From Thermonema lapsum (GTDB taxonomy: Bacteria > Bacteroidota > Bacteroidia > Cytophagales > Thermonemataceae): 52,963 nt of DNA. The notes beneath the pieces were generated by a model. It ran no database searches and was not told the origin of the DNA. It saw only the letters and a program-made list of their open reading frames with translations. The stretch is from NCBI RefSeq assembly GCF_011761635.1, contig NZ_JAASRN010000008.1:1-52963 (forward strand), in the 5' to 3' direction. Made by a program: the position numbers and the translations under genes. Below, piece after piece: positions 36,632-43,887 of the stretch (position 1 is the stretch's first letter; each line of letters opens with the position of its first letter).

Positions 36632-37609
36632 TTACTTGCCCAAGCGTTTTTTAAGTGCTTCGGTCAATTTAGGCACTACTTCAAAAGCATCACCCACAAT
36701 GCCATAGTCGGCTGCTTTGAAGAAAGGCGCTTCGGGGTCTTTGTTGATAACCACGATGTTTTTAGAGGAGTTTACCCCGGCAAGGTGCTGAATGGCTCCC
36801 GAAATCCCCACAGCTATATACAAGTTGGGGCTTACTTTCACCCCTGTTTGCCCTACGTGTTCGTGGTGCGGGCGCCATCCCATGTCCGATACAGGCTTGG
36901 AGCAACCGGTGGCTGCACCCAGCACTTTCGCCAGCTCTTCAATCATGCCCCAGTTTTCGGGACCTTTCAAACCACGACCACCCGATACTACAATGTCGGC
37001 TTCGGGCAGCGATATTTCGTCGCTGGCTTTTTCTACTTTTACCGTCTTCACGCGGCTGAAAAGAGCATCATCTAAGGTGGGAGTAAACGCCTCAACCGTT
37101 GCTTTGGCATCTGTTTTTTCTATAGCCAGAATGTTTTTCTTGATGGCAATGATTTGCTTTTCGCCTTTCAGAATGGTGTAAGCAAAGGCTTTGCCAGTAT
37201 ATACGCTGCGTTTTACTTTCAAGTGTTCGCCTTCTTTGGTGGGCAATTCTATCACATTACCGGCAAAGGCAGCTTTGAAACGACCGGCTACACGTGCAGC
37301 TACAGGGTCGCCCAAAGAAGACTTAGCCATGACAAGCACTTTTGCACCACTGGCTTCTACGGCTTGTGCTAAGGCTTCGGCATAAGCCAGCAGGTTGATT
37401 TGATTGAGGCGGCTGTCGGCTGCATGCATTACTTTTTTTGCGCCGTATCCGCCAATAGATTCCAGCTCTTCTTGTGCCAACTCGCCCAACACCAGAGCAG
37501 TAGCGCTGCTACCGAGCATGTCGGCTACTTTGGCACCATAAGCCACAGCTTCTAAAGAAGAAGGCTTTACTTTGCCTTCGTTGGTTTCTACAAATATTAA
37601 AACTGACAT
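36632..37609 (-). CDS. etfA: Electron transfer flavoprotein alpha subunit
   Basis: This 325-residue subunit carries FAD in the ETF heterodimer, which takes electrons from acyl-CoA dehydrogenases to the quinone pool. The N-terminal domain spans residues 1-200. The C-terminal FAD domain shows SGGRGLKGPENWGMIEELA (about 208-226), GAATGCSKPVSDMGW, the HVGQTGVKVSPNLYIAVGIS and AIQHLAGVNSSK segments, and NKDPEAPFFKAADYGIVGD, all standard. It starts 39 nt after etfB, so they form an operon. Nothing suggests the electron-bifurcating type, but this needs alignment. Confidence 0.97.
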   Translation of the reverse strand: MSVLIFVETNEGKVKPSSLEAVAYGAKVADMLGSSATALVLGELAQEELESIGGYGAKKVMHAADSRLNQINLLAYAEALAQAVEASGAKVLVMAKSSLGDPVAARVAGRFKAAFAGNVIELPTKEGEHLKVKRSVYTGKAFAYTILKGEKQIIAIKKNILAIEKTDAKATVEAFTPTLDDALFSRVKTVKVEKASDEISLPEADIVVSGGRGLKGPENWGMIEELAKVLGAATGCSKPVSDMGWRPHHEHVGQTGVKVSPNLYIAVGISGAIQHLAGVNSSKNIVVINKDPEAPFFKAADYGIVGDAFEVVPKLTEALKKRLGK

Positions 37610-37648
37610 ATTTCGTTCCGTTTTTGAGGTTCAAAAAAGAAAAGCAAA

Positions 37649-38386
37649 TTAGAGTACTTTGGCTTCGTTTTGCAGCAGGTCAACAAGTTCTTCTACGTTT
37701 TCGGGGTCGATGAACTTGCACTCTTTGCGCGGCGGAGGCAACTCAAATCGGTCGGTTTCGGTTAGTACATCCTCTGCAAATGGAGGCAATACTTGCAGGG
37801 GCTTGGTACGCGCCGACATGATGCCGCGCATGTTAGGGATTTTCCACTCGGCAATAGGCTCTTGACAGCCCAGCACCAGCGGCAGCTCGGCTTCGAGGTA
37901 TTCTTTACCCCCTTCTATTTCGCGTGCCATCTTGGCTACCCGCCCTTCAATGTCGAGCTTCATGATAGGCGACAACGCCGGAATGCCCAGCATTTCACCC
38001 ACGATGCCGTGCACTACGCCACCGTTGAAGTCAATAGACTCGCGTCCCATCAAAATCAGGTCGTAGTTGTTTTGTTTGGCAACGGCTGCAATTTGTTGGG
38101 CTACGAAGTAAGAGTCGGTGGGCTCGGCATCGATGCGGATGGCATCGTCAGCACCCAGTGCCAAAGCCTTGCGGATGGTAGGCTCTGTTTCAGAAGTACC
38201 CACGTTCAGAATGGTTACTGTTGCGTTCAGTTCGTTTTTCAAATCTATGGCACGGGAAAGTGCATAATCATCGTAAGGACCAATCACAAACTGCACGCCT
38301 GCTTTGTCGAGTTGCTTATTGTCCGGAGTGAATTTAATTTTGGTGGTGGTGTCCGGAACATGCGTAATACACACTAATATTTTCAT
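37649..38386 (-). CDS. etfB: Electron transfer flavoprotein beta subunit
   Basis: This 245-residue subunit binds AMP and docks with EtfA. The N-terminal KILVCITHVPDTTTKIKFTP, the AMP-loop region (about residues 119-135, ESIDFNGGVVHGIVGEMLG) and the recognition-loop region with LEAELPLVLGCQEPIAEWKIP (about 168-188) are typical. It is the first gene of etfBA; the spacing is 39 nt and no terminator lies between. A plus-strand gene (TPR) starts 85 nt away in the other direction; a minus TATTTTTG at 38462-38469 could be a -7 box for etfB. Beta-oxidation genes are not in the window. Confidence 0.97.
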   Translation of the reverse strand: MKILVCITHVPDTTTKIKFTPDNKQLDKAGVQFVIGPYDDYALSRAIDLKNELNATVTILNVGTSETEPTIRKALALGADDAIRIDAEPTDSYFVAQQIAAVAKQNNYDLILMGRESIDFNGGVVHGIVGEMLGIPALSPIMKLDIEGRVAKMAREIEGGKEYLEAELPLVLGCQEPIAEWKIPNMRGIMSARTKPLQVLPPFAEDVLTETDRFELPPPRKECKFIDPENVEELVDLLQNEAKVL

Positions 38387-38471
38387 AGGTTTGCCTTTTA
38401 TTTTGTTTGTATTTGCATAACTCCTTGTGCAGCCGTGAAGTTACGGAATATGGCTCAAATACAAAAATAGT

Positions 38472-38795
38472 ATGCATGACGAACGTATAAGAAAATTAGA
38501 AGAAATGCTGCAAGTCTCGCCCGATGACCCTTTTCTTTACTATGCCTTAGCGATGGAATATTACGAGGCTATGCCCGAAAAAGCGCTTCAATACCTTGAA
38601 CACTTGCAGCAGAATTTTCCGGACTATGCACCTACTTATTATCCCTTGGCACATTTGCATTGGAACATGGGGCAGCCGGCACGGGCACGTGCCGCATTTG
38701 AGCAGGGCATAGAGATATGTCGCAGGGTAGGGGAGAACAAACTTTTGACAGAATTGCAAACGGCTTTCCGCTCTTTCTTGTTAGAAGAGGAGTAA
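38472..38795 (+). CDS. Small tetratricopeptide-repeat protein
   Basis: This 107-residue cytoplasmic protein has about three TPR-like helical hairpins (LEEMLQVSPDDPFLYYALAM, residues about 8-27; YFPLAHLHWNMGQPARARAA-like segment about 56-76). No signal peptide is seen. It probably binds a partner protein; which one is unknown. It is followed 36 nt downstream by the DUF4834-like gene and then by the RluA gene, suggesting a small plus-strand operon. It is divergent from etfB. Confidence 0.8.
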   Translation: MHDERIRKLEEMLQVSPDDPFLYYALAMEYYEAMPEKALQYLEHLQQNFPDYAPTYYPLAHLHWNMGQPARARAAFEQGIEICRRVGENKLLTELQTAFRSFLLEEE

Positions 38796-38831
38796 AGTTG
38801 TTAGTTTTGTGATGTCTAAAACCCGGAAGCT

Positions 38832-39035
38832 GTGCTTAAACTCTTGATTATTTTTTTCGGTATCGGATATCTGCTCTATTGGATGGGCAAGATAGCTATG
38901 CAGTTTTTTATTGGTTATTATAGCAAAGATTTTGCAGCTGGTAGGCAAAAAGATGGTGTGCACATAGACTACATACCACCTAAAAGCAAGTCTTTTCAAG
39001 GAGGCGAGTATATCGATTACGAAGAGGTGGAATAA
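38832..39035 (+). CDS. Small DUF4834-like membrane protein
   Basis: This 67-residue protein has one hydrophobic helix (residues 1-18, MLKLLIIFFGIGYLLYWM) followed by an amphipathic segment and a conserved-looking tail (IDYIPPKSKSFQGGEYIDYEE). It resembles the Bacteroidota DUF4834 family, whose role is unknown. It starts with GTG at 38832, with GGAAG a few nt upstream. It lies between a TPR gene and an RluA gene on the same strand with short gaps, supporting a real operon gene. Confidence 0.75.
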   Translation: MLKLLIIFFGIGYLLYWMGKIAMQFFIGYYSKDFAAGRQKDGVHIDYIPPKSKSFQGGEYIDYEEVE

Positions 39036-39063
39036 ACCTACTTAAAACCAATCAAACACAATC

Positions 39064-39795
39064 ATGGGAAAGTTCTTTCGAATAGAGGATATGCTTCTCT
39101 TTGAAGATGAGCATTATATTGTCATCAATAAACCCCCATTTTTATCCAGCTTGGACGAGCGTTTTGATGTTGACCGCAAGGTGAGTGTTTTGTCTTTGGT
39201 GCGAGACTATCATAAAGGGGCACAGTTGTGTCATCGTTTAGACAAAGAGACATCCGGCGCCTTGGTGATTGCCAAGCATCCCGAAGCCTATCGCCATATG
39301 GCGATTCAGTTTGAGCATCGCGAGGTAAAGAAAGAGTATCATGCTGTAGCAGAAGGTGTGCATGCTTTTGAAAATCGGGTGGTGAACCTACCTATTTTCC
39401 CTAAACCTCAGAAGGGTATCGTGCGCATTGACTGGGCACAAGGGAAGCCCGCCATTACTGTTTTTAATACCCTGCGCAATTACCGCGACTACACGTTGGT
39501 TCAGTGCTTCCCCGTAACCGGACGCTTGCACCAAATACGCATTCATTTGGCGAGCATTGGTGCCCCCATTGTGTGCGACGAGACCTACGGTGGGCATTGG
39601 CTGTATTTGTCGCAGTTGAAACCACGCTACAATTTGAAAAAAGACAGCGAAGAGCTGCCGGTCATTCAGCGCTTTGCTTTGCATGCGCATAAAATAACAT
39701 TTCAGAACATGGACGCTACCCTTGTGGAAGTGGAAGCCCCCTATCCCAAAGACTTTGCCGTGTTGCTAAAACATCTCGAGCATTGGAATTCATGA
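39064..39795 (+). CDS. RluA-family pseudouridine synthase
   Basis: This 243-residue enzyme turns a uridine in rRNA or tRNA into pseudouridine. The catalytic motif is intact: QLCHRLDKETSGALVIAK, with Asp60 as the nucleophile. KKEYHAVAEGV and the later GRLHQIRIHLASIGAPIV are standard RluA-family parts. No S4 RNA-binding domain precedes the catalytic domain, so it is the short type. Which base it modifies cannot be told. It starts at ATG 39064, 28 nt after the DUF4834-like gene. Its stop is 13 nt from the stop of the convergent FtsX-like gene. Confidence 0.94.
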   Translation: MGKFFRIEDMLLFEDEHYIVINKPPFLSSLDERFDVDRKVSVLSLVRDYHKGAQLCHRLDKETSGALVIAKHPEAYRHMAIQFEHREVKKEYHAVAEGVHAFENRVVNLPIFPKPQKGIVRIDWAQGKPAITVFNTLRNYRDYTLVQCFPVTGRLHQIRIHLASIGAPIVCDETYGGHWLYLSQLKPRYNLKKDSEELPVIQRFALHAHKITFQNMDATLVEVEAPYPKDFAVLLKHLEHWNS

Positions 39796-39808
39796 AACGG
39801 CGAGCTGC

Positions 39809-41053
39809 CTAATCGAAACGGATGGCTTTGATAGGGCGTATGCGGGCAATGACCCCAGCAGCAAGCCACAGCAGCAGGAAGATGATGCACAAAGCCCCCA
39901 CATTGACCCCCACCACAGCCAACCAGTTCCACTGGATGGGCACGTAGTCCATGAAGTAGTGTTTGCGGTCAAGGGGCACGGGGCGGAAGAAGTATTGCAC
40001 TGCGGCAAGTCCAATGCCCAGCAGGTTGCCCCAAAGCAAGCCTGCCGAGGCAATGCGCAGCCCTTGCCATACAAAGATGGTTTTTATTTGCCAGTTGCTT
40101 GCCCCCATGGCTTTGAGCAGTCCAATCATGGAGGTGCGCTCGATAATCAAGATAAAAAGCACCGACACAAGATTGAAACCAATAACCGCTACGATGATGC
40201 CCAACAATACCCATACGTTGGTATCGAGCAGCAGTAGCCAATCGAACATATCGAAGTGCTTGTTTTGGGTGGTTTCCAGATAAAGGTCGGGGTCAAGCTG
40301 CTGGTCTATTGCAGGAAAATACTTGGGGAAAGTATCGAAATCTTCAAGAAATACTTCTATACCGGTTACAGTATGTTTGTCCCAGTCGTTAAGTTTTTGA
40401 AGGAGTCGTATGTCGGCAAGCAGAAAATGTTCGTCAAAGAGTGTGAGCCCTGTGTCGTAAACGCCCACGATGGTCATCTTGCGAAATCGCGGCGGCTGTT
40501 GTATGAAGGCGACCAACAAAGTGTCGCCTATCTGCACGCGCAGCGCCTTGGCTATGTATTGACTGACTACCACTTCTAATGCTTCTTTGGGACCATGCCT
40601 TGTAGGGAGCCTTCCGACAACGAGGTTCGGGGCGAAATAAGTGCTATCGAAGTCTTGCCCGATGCCTTTGAGCACCACCCCCAATACTTCGTCATTGGCG
40701 CGCAATACGGCAGCCTTTTCTATGTAGTGTTGTAGGTGGCGGATGCCGGGCAAGTGGCGTATGCTGTCCAGACAGGGGCGTTGTGTGTTGAGCGGCGGCG
40801 GTTCGAATGAACGATTATTGCTAAATTTGATGATGCGGGCATGCCCGTGAAAAGCAAACAGCTTTTGTTGTATTTGAAGTTTGAATCCCAACAATACTGC
40901 GAAAGAAAGCAAGGCAATAGCAATGCCTGTGGCTAAGGTGGCGGTAGCAATGCGCGTGGCGGTACGACTGAATGCTTGACGGTCTGCCGCACGCTGCCTT
41001 AAGCGTGTAGCTACCCAACTTGCCCAGCGAAGTGTTCGTATGGAAGGAAACAC
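39809..41053 (-). CDS. FtsX/LolC-type ABC transporter permease
   Basis: This 414-residue inner-membrane permease has the FtsX/MacB/LolCE fold: an N-terminal helix (about 28-55, TATLATGIAIALLSFAVLLG), a large periplasmic domain (about 60-265), and three more helices near the C terminus (VLLGIIVAVIGFNLVSVLFI; a helix around 325-345; VVGVNVGALCIIFLLLWLAA). It may move lipoproteins or substrates out of the membrane. No ABC ATPase is adjacent. The open frame extends to a GTG at 41092, but a perfect promoter overlaps that position, so the GTG at 41053 is chosen. It is head-to-head with the DUF1343 gene, with 12 nt between the two starts. Confidence 0.87.
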   Translation of the reverse strand: MFPSIRTLRWASWVATRLRQRAADRQAFSRTATRIATATLATGIAIALLSFAVLLGFKLQIQQKLFAFHGHARIIKFSNNRSFEPPPLNTQRPCLDSIRHLPGIRHLQHYIEKAAVLRANDEVLGVVLKGIGQDFDSTYFAPNLVVGRLPTRHGPKEALEVVVSQYIAKALRVQIGDTLLVAFIQQPPRFRKMTIVGVYDTGLTLFDEHFLLADIRLLQKLNDWDKHTVTGIEVFLEDFDTFPKYFPAIDQQLDPDLYLETTQNKHFDMFDWLLLLDTNVWVLLGIIVAVIGFNLVSVLFILIIERTSMIGLLKAMGASNWQIKTIFVWQGLRIASAGLLWGNLLGIGLAAVQYFFRPVPLDRKHYFMDYVPIQWNWLAVVGVNVGALCIIFLLLWLAAGVIARIRPIKAIRFD

Positions 41054-41065
41054 AGTAATTAAAAA

Positions 41066-42283
41066 ATGATATCGATGTTGCCAAAAATACACATCTTTCC
41101 TTTGTCGTTCAAATACCTGTTGGTCGTAAGCGTTTGTTTAACTTTTTGTCAGGGGCATAGTCAGCGCCTTGACAAGGGCAGGAACCGAAGCATAGAACAC
41201 AGCTTACAGCTGGGCGCCGAACGCATGAACGTGTACCTGCCTCTGTTGGAAGGCAAGCGAGTGGGCTTGGTCGTCAACCATACTTCGAGGATAGGGAAAA
41301 CCCATCTGGTGGATACCCTTATTAGCCGAGGAGTGCGTATAGAAAAAATATTTGCTCCAGAACATGGTTTCCGGGGCACTGCCGATGCTGGGGAGCATGT
41401 GCAAAACGAGCGCGACAAGCAGACACTTATCCCCATAGTTTCGCTCTATGGGAAAAGCAAGAAGCCGCAAGCCACACAACTGAAAGACATCGACGTGCTG
41501 GTGTTCGACATGCAGGATGTAGGCGCGCGTTTTTACACCTACATCAGCACCATGCATTATGTGATGGAAGCTTGTGCCGAAAATGGAAAATCCATCATTG
41601 TGTTGGACCGCCCCAACCCGAATGGCGATTACATCGACGGTCCTATTTTAGACCCCGGCTTTCGCTCTTTTGTAGGCATGCACCCTATTCCTGTGGTGCA
41701 TGGCTTGACCGTGGGCGAGCTGGCAAAGATGATTGTAGGTGAAAAGTGGATAAACAGGGCTGACAGCTGCAAGCTCACGGTGGTAGAAATGGAAAACTAC
41801 AAGCACAGTATGCGCTACGAGCCGCCGGTGCGCCCTTCACCCAATTTGCCAAACTATCATGCCATTCGGTGGTATCCTACGCTCTGCTTGTTTGAGGGCA
41901 CTGTCATGAGCGTAGGGCGTGGCACCGACTTCCCTTTTCAAGTGGTCGGTTATCCGCATCCGGCTATGGGAGAATTCACCTTTACCCCGCAGCCTAATGA
42001 AGGCGCCAAGCATCCGCTCTATGAAGGCAAGATATGTTATGGTGTGGATTTGCGCCAGCAGCCACCACCTGCTGGGCTTGCCATCGAATATGTGATTGAT
42101 TTTTACAAGCGTTTCCCTGAAAAAGAGCGTTTCTTCAATGAATACTTCGACACACTTTGTGGAACAGACCAGCTGCGCAAGCAGATTCAAGCTGGTATGA
42201 GTGCCGAAGCAATTAGAGAGACATGGCAAAAGGATTTAGAAAAGTACAAACGCCTACGTGCAAAATACATGCTCTATGAATAA
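41066..42283 (+). CDS. NamZ/DUF1343 family exo-beta-N-acetylmuramidase
   Basis: This 405-residue secreted protein belongs to the DUF1343 family, whose B. subtilis member NamZ cuts terminal N-acetylmuramic acid in peptidoglycan recovery. A signal peptide (residues about 1-33) is followed by the family start AERMNVYLPLLEGKRVGLVVNHTSRIG, then the conserved EHGFRGTADAGEHV (about 92-105), FDMQDVGARFYTYISTM, LDRPNPNGDYIDGPIL, and EGTVMSVGRGTDFPFQVVGYP (about 277-297). It starts at ATG 41066; a second in-frame ATG lies at 41075. It overlaps the hydrolase gene by 8 nt, suggesting an operon for cell-wall sugar use. Confidence 0.9.
   Translation: MISMLPKIHIFPLSFKYLLVVSVCLTFCQGHSQRLDKGRNRSIEHSLQLGAERMNVYLPLLEGKRVGLVVNHTSRIGKTHLVDTLISRGVRIEKIFAPEHGFRGTADAGEHVQNERDKQTLIPIVSLYGKSKKPQATQLKDIDVLVFDMQDVGARFYTYISTMHYVMEACAENGKSIIVLDRPNPNGDYIDGPILDPGFRSFVGMHPIPVVHGLTVGELAKMIVGEKWINRADSCKLTVVEMENYKHSMRYEPPVRPSPNLPNYHAIRWYPTLCLFEGTVMSVGRGTDFPFQVVGYPHPAMGEFTFTPQPNEGAKHPLYEGKICYGVDLRQQPPPAGLAIEYVIDFYKRFPEKERFFNEYFDTLCGTDQLRKQIQAGMSAEAIRETWQKDLEKYKRLRAKYMLYE
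41082..41113 (-). promoter_or_regulatory. Promoter of the FtsX-like gene, inside the NamZ coding region
   Basis: On the minus strand TTTG (41113-41110), exactly 20 nt and TATTTTTG (41089-41082) match the Bacteroidota consensus. It lies inside the first codons of the opposite DUF1343 gene, and it excludes the GTG at 41092 as start of the FtsX-like protein. Confidence 0.85.
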
Positions 42284-43115
42284 GGTTGTTTTTTTGCTTA
42301 GCTGTAGTATCTTGTATATTGCGACGGCATCGAAGCGTTGCGACTTTGTGAATACGGATAAAATCATGTCAAGCGATTCTGTCGAAAAACACACTTTGGA
42401 AATAGCCGGGCATAAAGTAGATGTGTGGTTGCCGGGGCAGCCACCCAAGGGATGTATTTTGCTGTTGCCCGGGTGGAACTTCTCACGTACTGACTGGTGT
42501 GCGCGTTCAAGCATGTGCATCCAAGCTTTAGAGCGAGGATTTGCCTTGGTGATGCCCGAAATGGGCAAGAGCGTCTATGCTGAACGTCTGTTCCCTGAAA
42601 CACGCGCCGACTGGCGCCAATATCCTACACGCCCTTGGTTGCGACAGCAGGTCATAAAAGAAGTAAGTGCGCGTTTCGGCTTGTTGGAGCCGGGGCAAAA
42701 CAATTTTGTTGTGGGGCTATCGACTGGGGCACGAGGGGCTGCTCTTTTGTGTTTGGATATGCCAGATTTCTGGAAAGGAGCTGCCTTGCTTTCAGGTGAT
42801 TTTGACCAAACCCAAATGCCTTCCGATAACCTGATGCGCGGCTATTATGGCAGCTATAAGGATTTTGCCGAGCGTTGGAAAACGGTGGATAATGTGATAC
42901 ATCGTATTTTGGAGTGGCGTACTCCCGTGTACATAGGTCATGGCACAGAAGACAAAGTGGTGCCGCCTAAGCAGTCAAAACATCTGTGCGAGGTACTGCA
43001 CAAGGTGTATCCGCAACTAAAGATAGTGTGCCATTTTCCACGTGCCGGACATGATTATGCTTACTGGGGCAGCGAGGTGAAGCCTATTTTGGATTTTCTG
43101 GAATCGCTGCTTTAA
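42276..43115 (+). CDS. Secreted alpha/beta-hydrolase
   Basis: This 279-residue enzyme has an N-terminal hydrophobic signal (MNKVVFLLSCSILYIATASK) and an alpha/beta-hydrolase domain. Oxyanion-hole region LLLPGWNFSRTDWC, nucleophile elbow GLSTGARGA (Ser about 156), acid in GTEDKVVPP (about 236) and histidine in RAGHDYAYW (about 262) make a complete triad. Substrate is unknown; an ester or acyl group from cell-wall or lipid material is an inference from the upstream NamZ gene, with which it overlaps by 8 nt (ATG within TATGAATAAG). The longer frame from 42258 is less likely. The 3' end is 3 nt from the convergent mini-protein gene. Confidence 0.85.
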   Translation: MNKVVFLLSCSILYIATASKRCDFVNTDKIMSSDSVEKHTLEIAGHKVDVWLPGQPPKGCILLLPGWNFSRTDWCARSSMCIQALERGFALVMPEMGKSVYAERLFPETRADWRQYPTRPWLRQQVIKEVSARFGLLEPGQNNFVVGLSTGARGAALLCLDMPDFWKGAALLSGDFDQTQMPSDNLMRGYYGSYKDFAERWKTVDNVIHRILEWRTPVYIGHGTEDKVVPPKQSKHLCEVLHKVYPQLKIVCHFPRAGHDYAYWGSEVKPILDFLESLL

Positions 43116-43118
43116 AGC

Positions 43119-43481
43119 TTATCGGTGCCAACAATGCCGCCATGCCCAAAGGGGGCGTTGCTTCAGATAGTCGGGGTTGTCTTCGTGGGCATAGGCTTCT
43201 TTTTCGAAGCATATGTTGCGGTAGGCTCGCTGGTGATTGCGCAGGCGGCATAAAAGATATAAGTAATGAGCCAAGTAGAGGACATAAAAAGGGACGATGA
43301 GCAGTTCTATCTGCTGGCGTAGGTGTATGCGCTCATGCAGCATAAGGCGCTGGTCGTGCCGCAAACGGGCATTTTTCAGTATAATGAACGGATACAAAGC
43401 CATGGCGCAATAGTTCTTGGCAAGCAACCAGTGGCATGCAATCACATAAGGTGGTTTAAGCCAGTGGCTCTTCTTCGTCAT
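43119..43481 (-). CDS. Small membrane protein with HExxH motif
   Basis: This 120-residue protein has a hydrophobic helical segment (about 60-82, LLIVPFYVLYLAHYLYLLC) immediately after the zinc-peptidase-like motif LHERIHLRQQIE (HExxH, residues about 48-52). A glutamate-alanine pair, FEKEAYAHE (about 93-101), may supply the third ligand in the manner of gluzincins such as M48 and M56. I believe short proteins of this pattern recur in Bacteroidota without a name. Activity is unproven. The ATG at 43481 is inside the preceding gene's last 26 nt. It converges on the hydrolase gene with 3 nt between. Confidence 0.75.
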   Translation of the reverse strand: MTKKSHWLKPPYVIACHWLLAKNYCAMALYPFIILKNARLRHDQRLMLHERIHLRQQIELLIVPFYVLYLAHYLYLLCRLRNHQRAYRNICFEKEAYAHEDNPDYLKQRPLWAWRHCWHR

Positions 43482-43848
43482 GGGGATACGGCAAAAAGAC
43501 GAAATTGATGAATTCTTTATCGACCACAAACAGGCAGCAATACTCATCTATGGGCTTATACACTTGCTCGAAATCGGAGAAGTGCTCATCGGTGATTAAA
43601 CCTTGTTGGCGAAAAATCTCAGCATAAGAGATGTAAAAGTTCCATTCGCTGCCTATTTCTTCCTTATCGAGCAACAGCTTGCCTACTTTTAGCTTTTCTT
43701 TGCATATGGGAAAAATAGGGTATTGGGAAATGCCCCGCTTCTTCATTTGATAAGCGGCTTCTTTGAGCAGGTGGCTGATTTTGGCAAAATCCTTGGTGAT
43801 GGTTCCCAGATATTTTCCTTGTATTTGCAATTCCGGGCTGTTTTGCAT
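43456..43848 (-). CDS. Conserved hypothetical protein, 130 residues
   Basis: This soluble protein has no signal peptide or hydrophobic helix and looks like an alpha/beta domain: KDFAKISHLLKEAAYQMKKR (about 19-38), ICKEKLKVGKLLLDKEEIGSEW, and a hydrophobic VDEYCCLFVVDKEF-like strand near residue 104. The end is acidic (PYPHDEEEPLA). I recall similar unnamed Bacteroidota proteins but no function. It lies 39 nt after the giant DUF445 gene and overlaps the HExxH mini-protein by 26 nt, so it belongs to the nth operon. Confidence 0.75.
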   Translation of the reverse strand: MQNSPELQIQGKYLGTITKDFAKISHLLKEAAYQMKKRGISQYPIFPICKEKLKVGKLLLDKEEIGSEWNFYISYAEIFRQQGLITDEHFSDFEQVYKPIDEYCCLFVVDKEFINFVFLPYPHDEEEPLA

Positions 43849-43887
43849 GGCAGTATTTTATTGTTTTTTGTGCAAAGTTAGTAGTTT

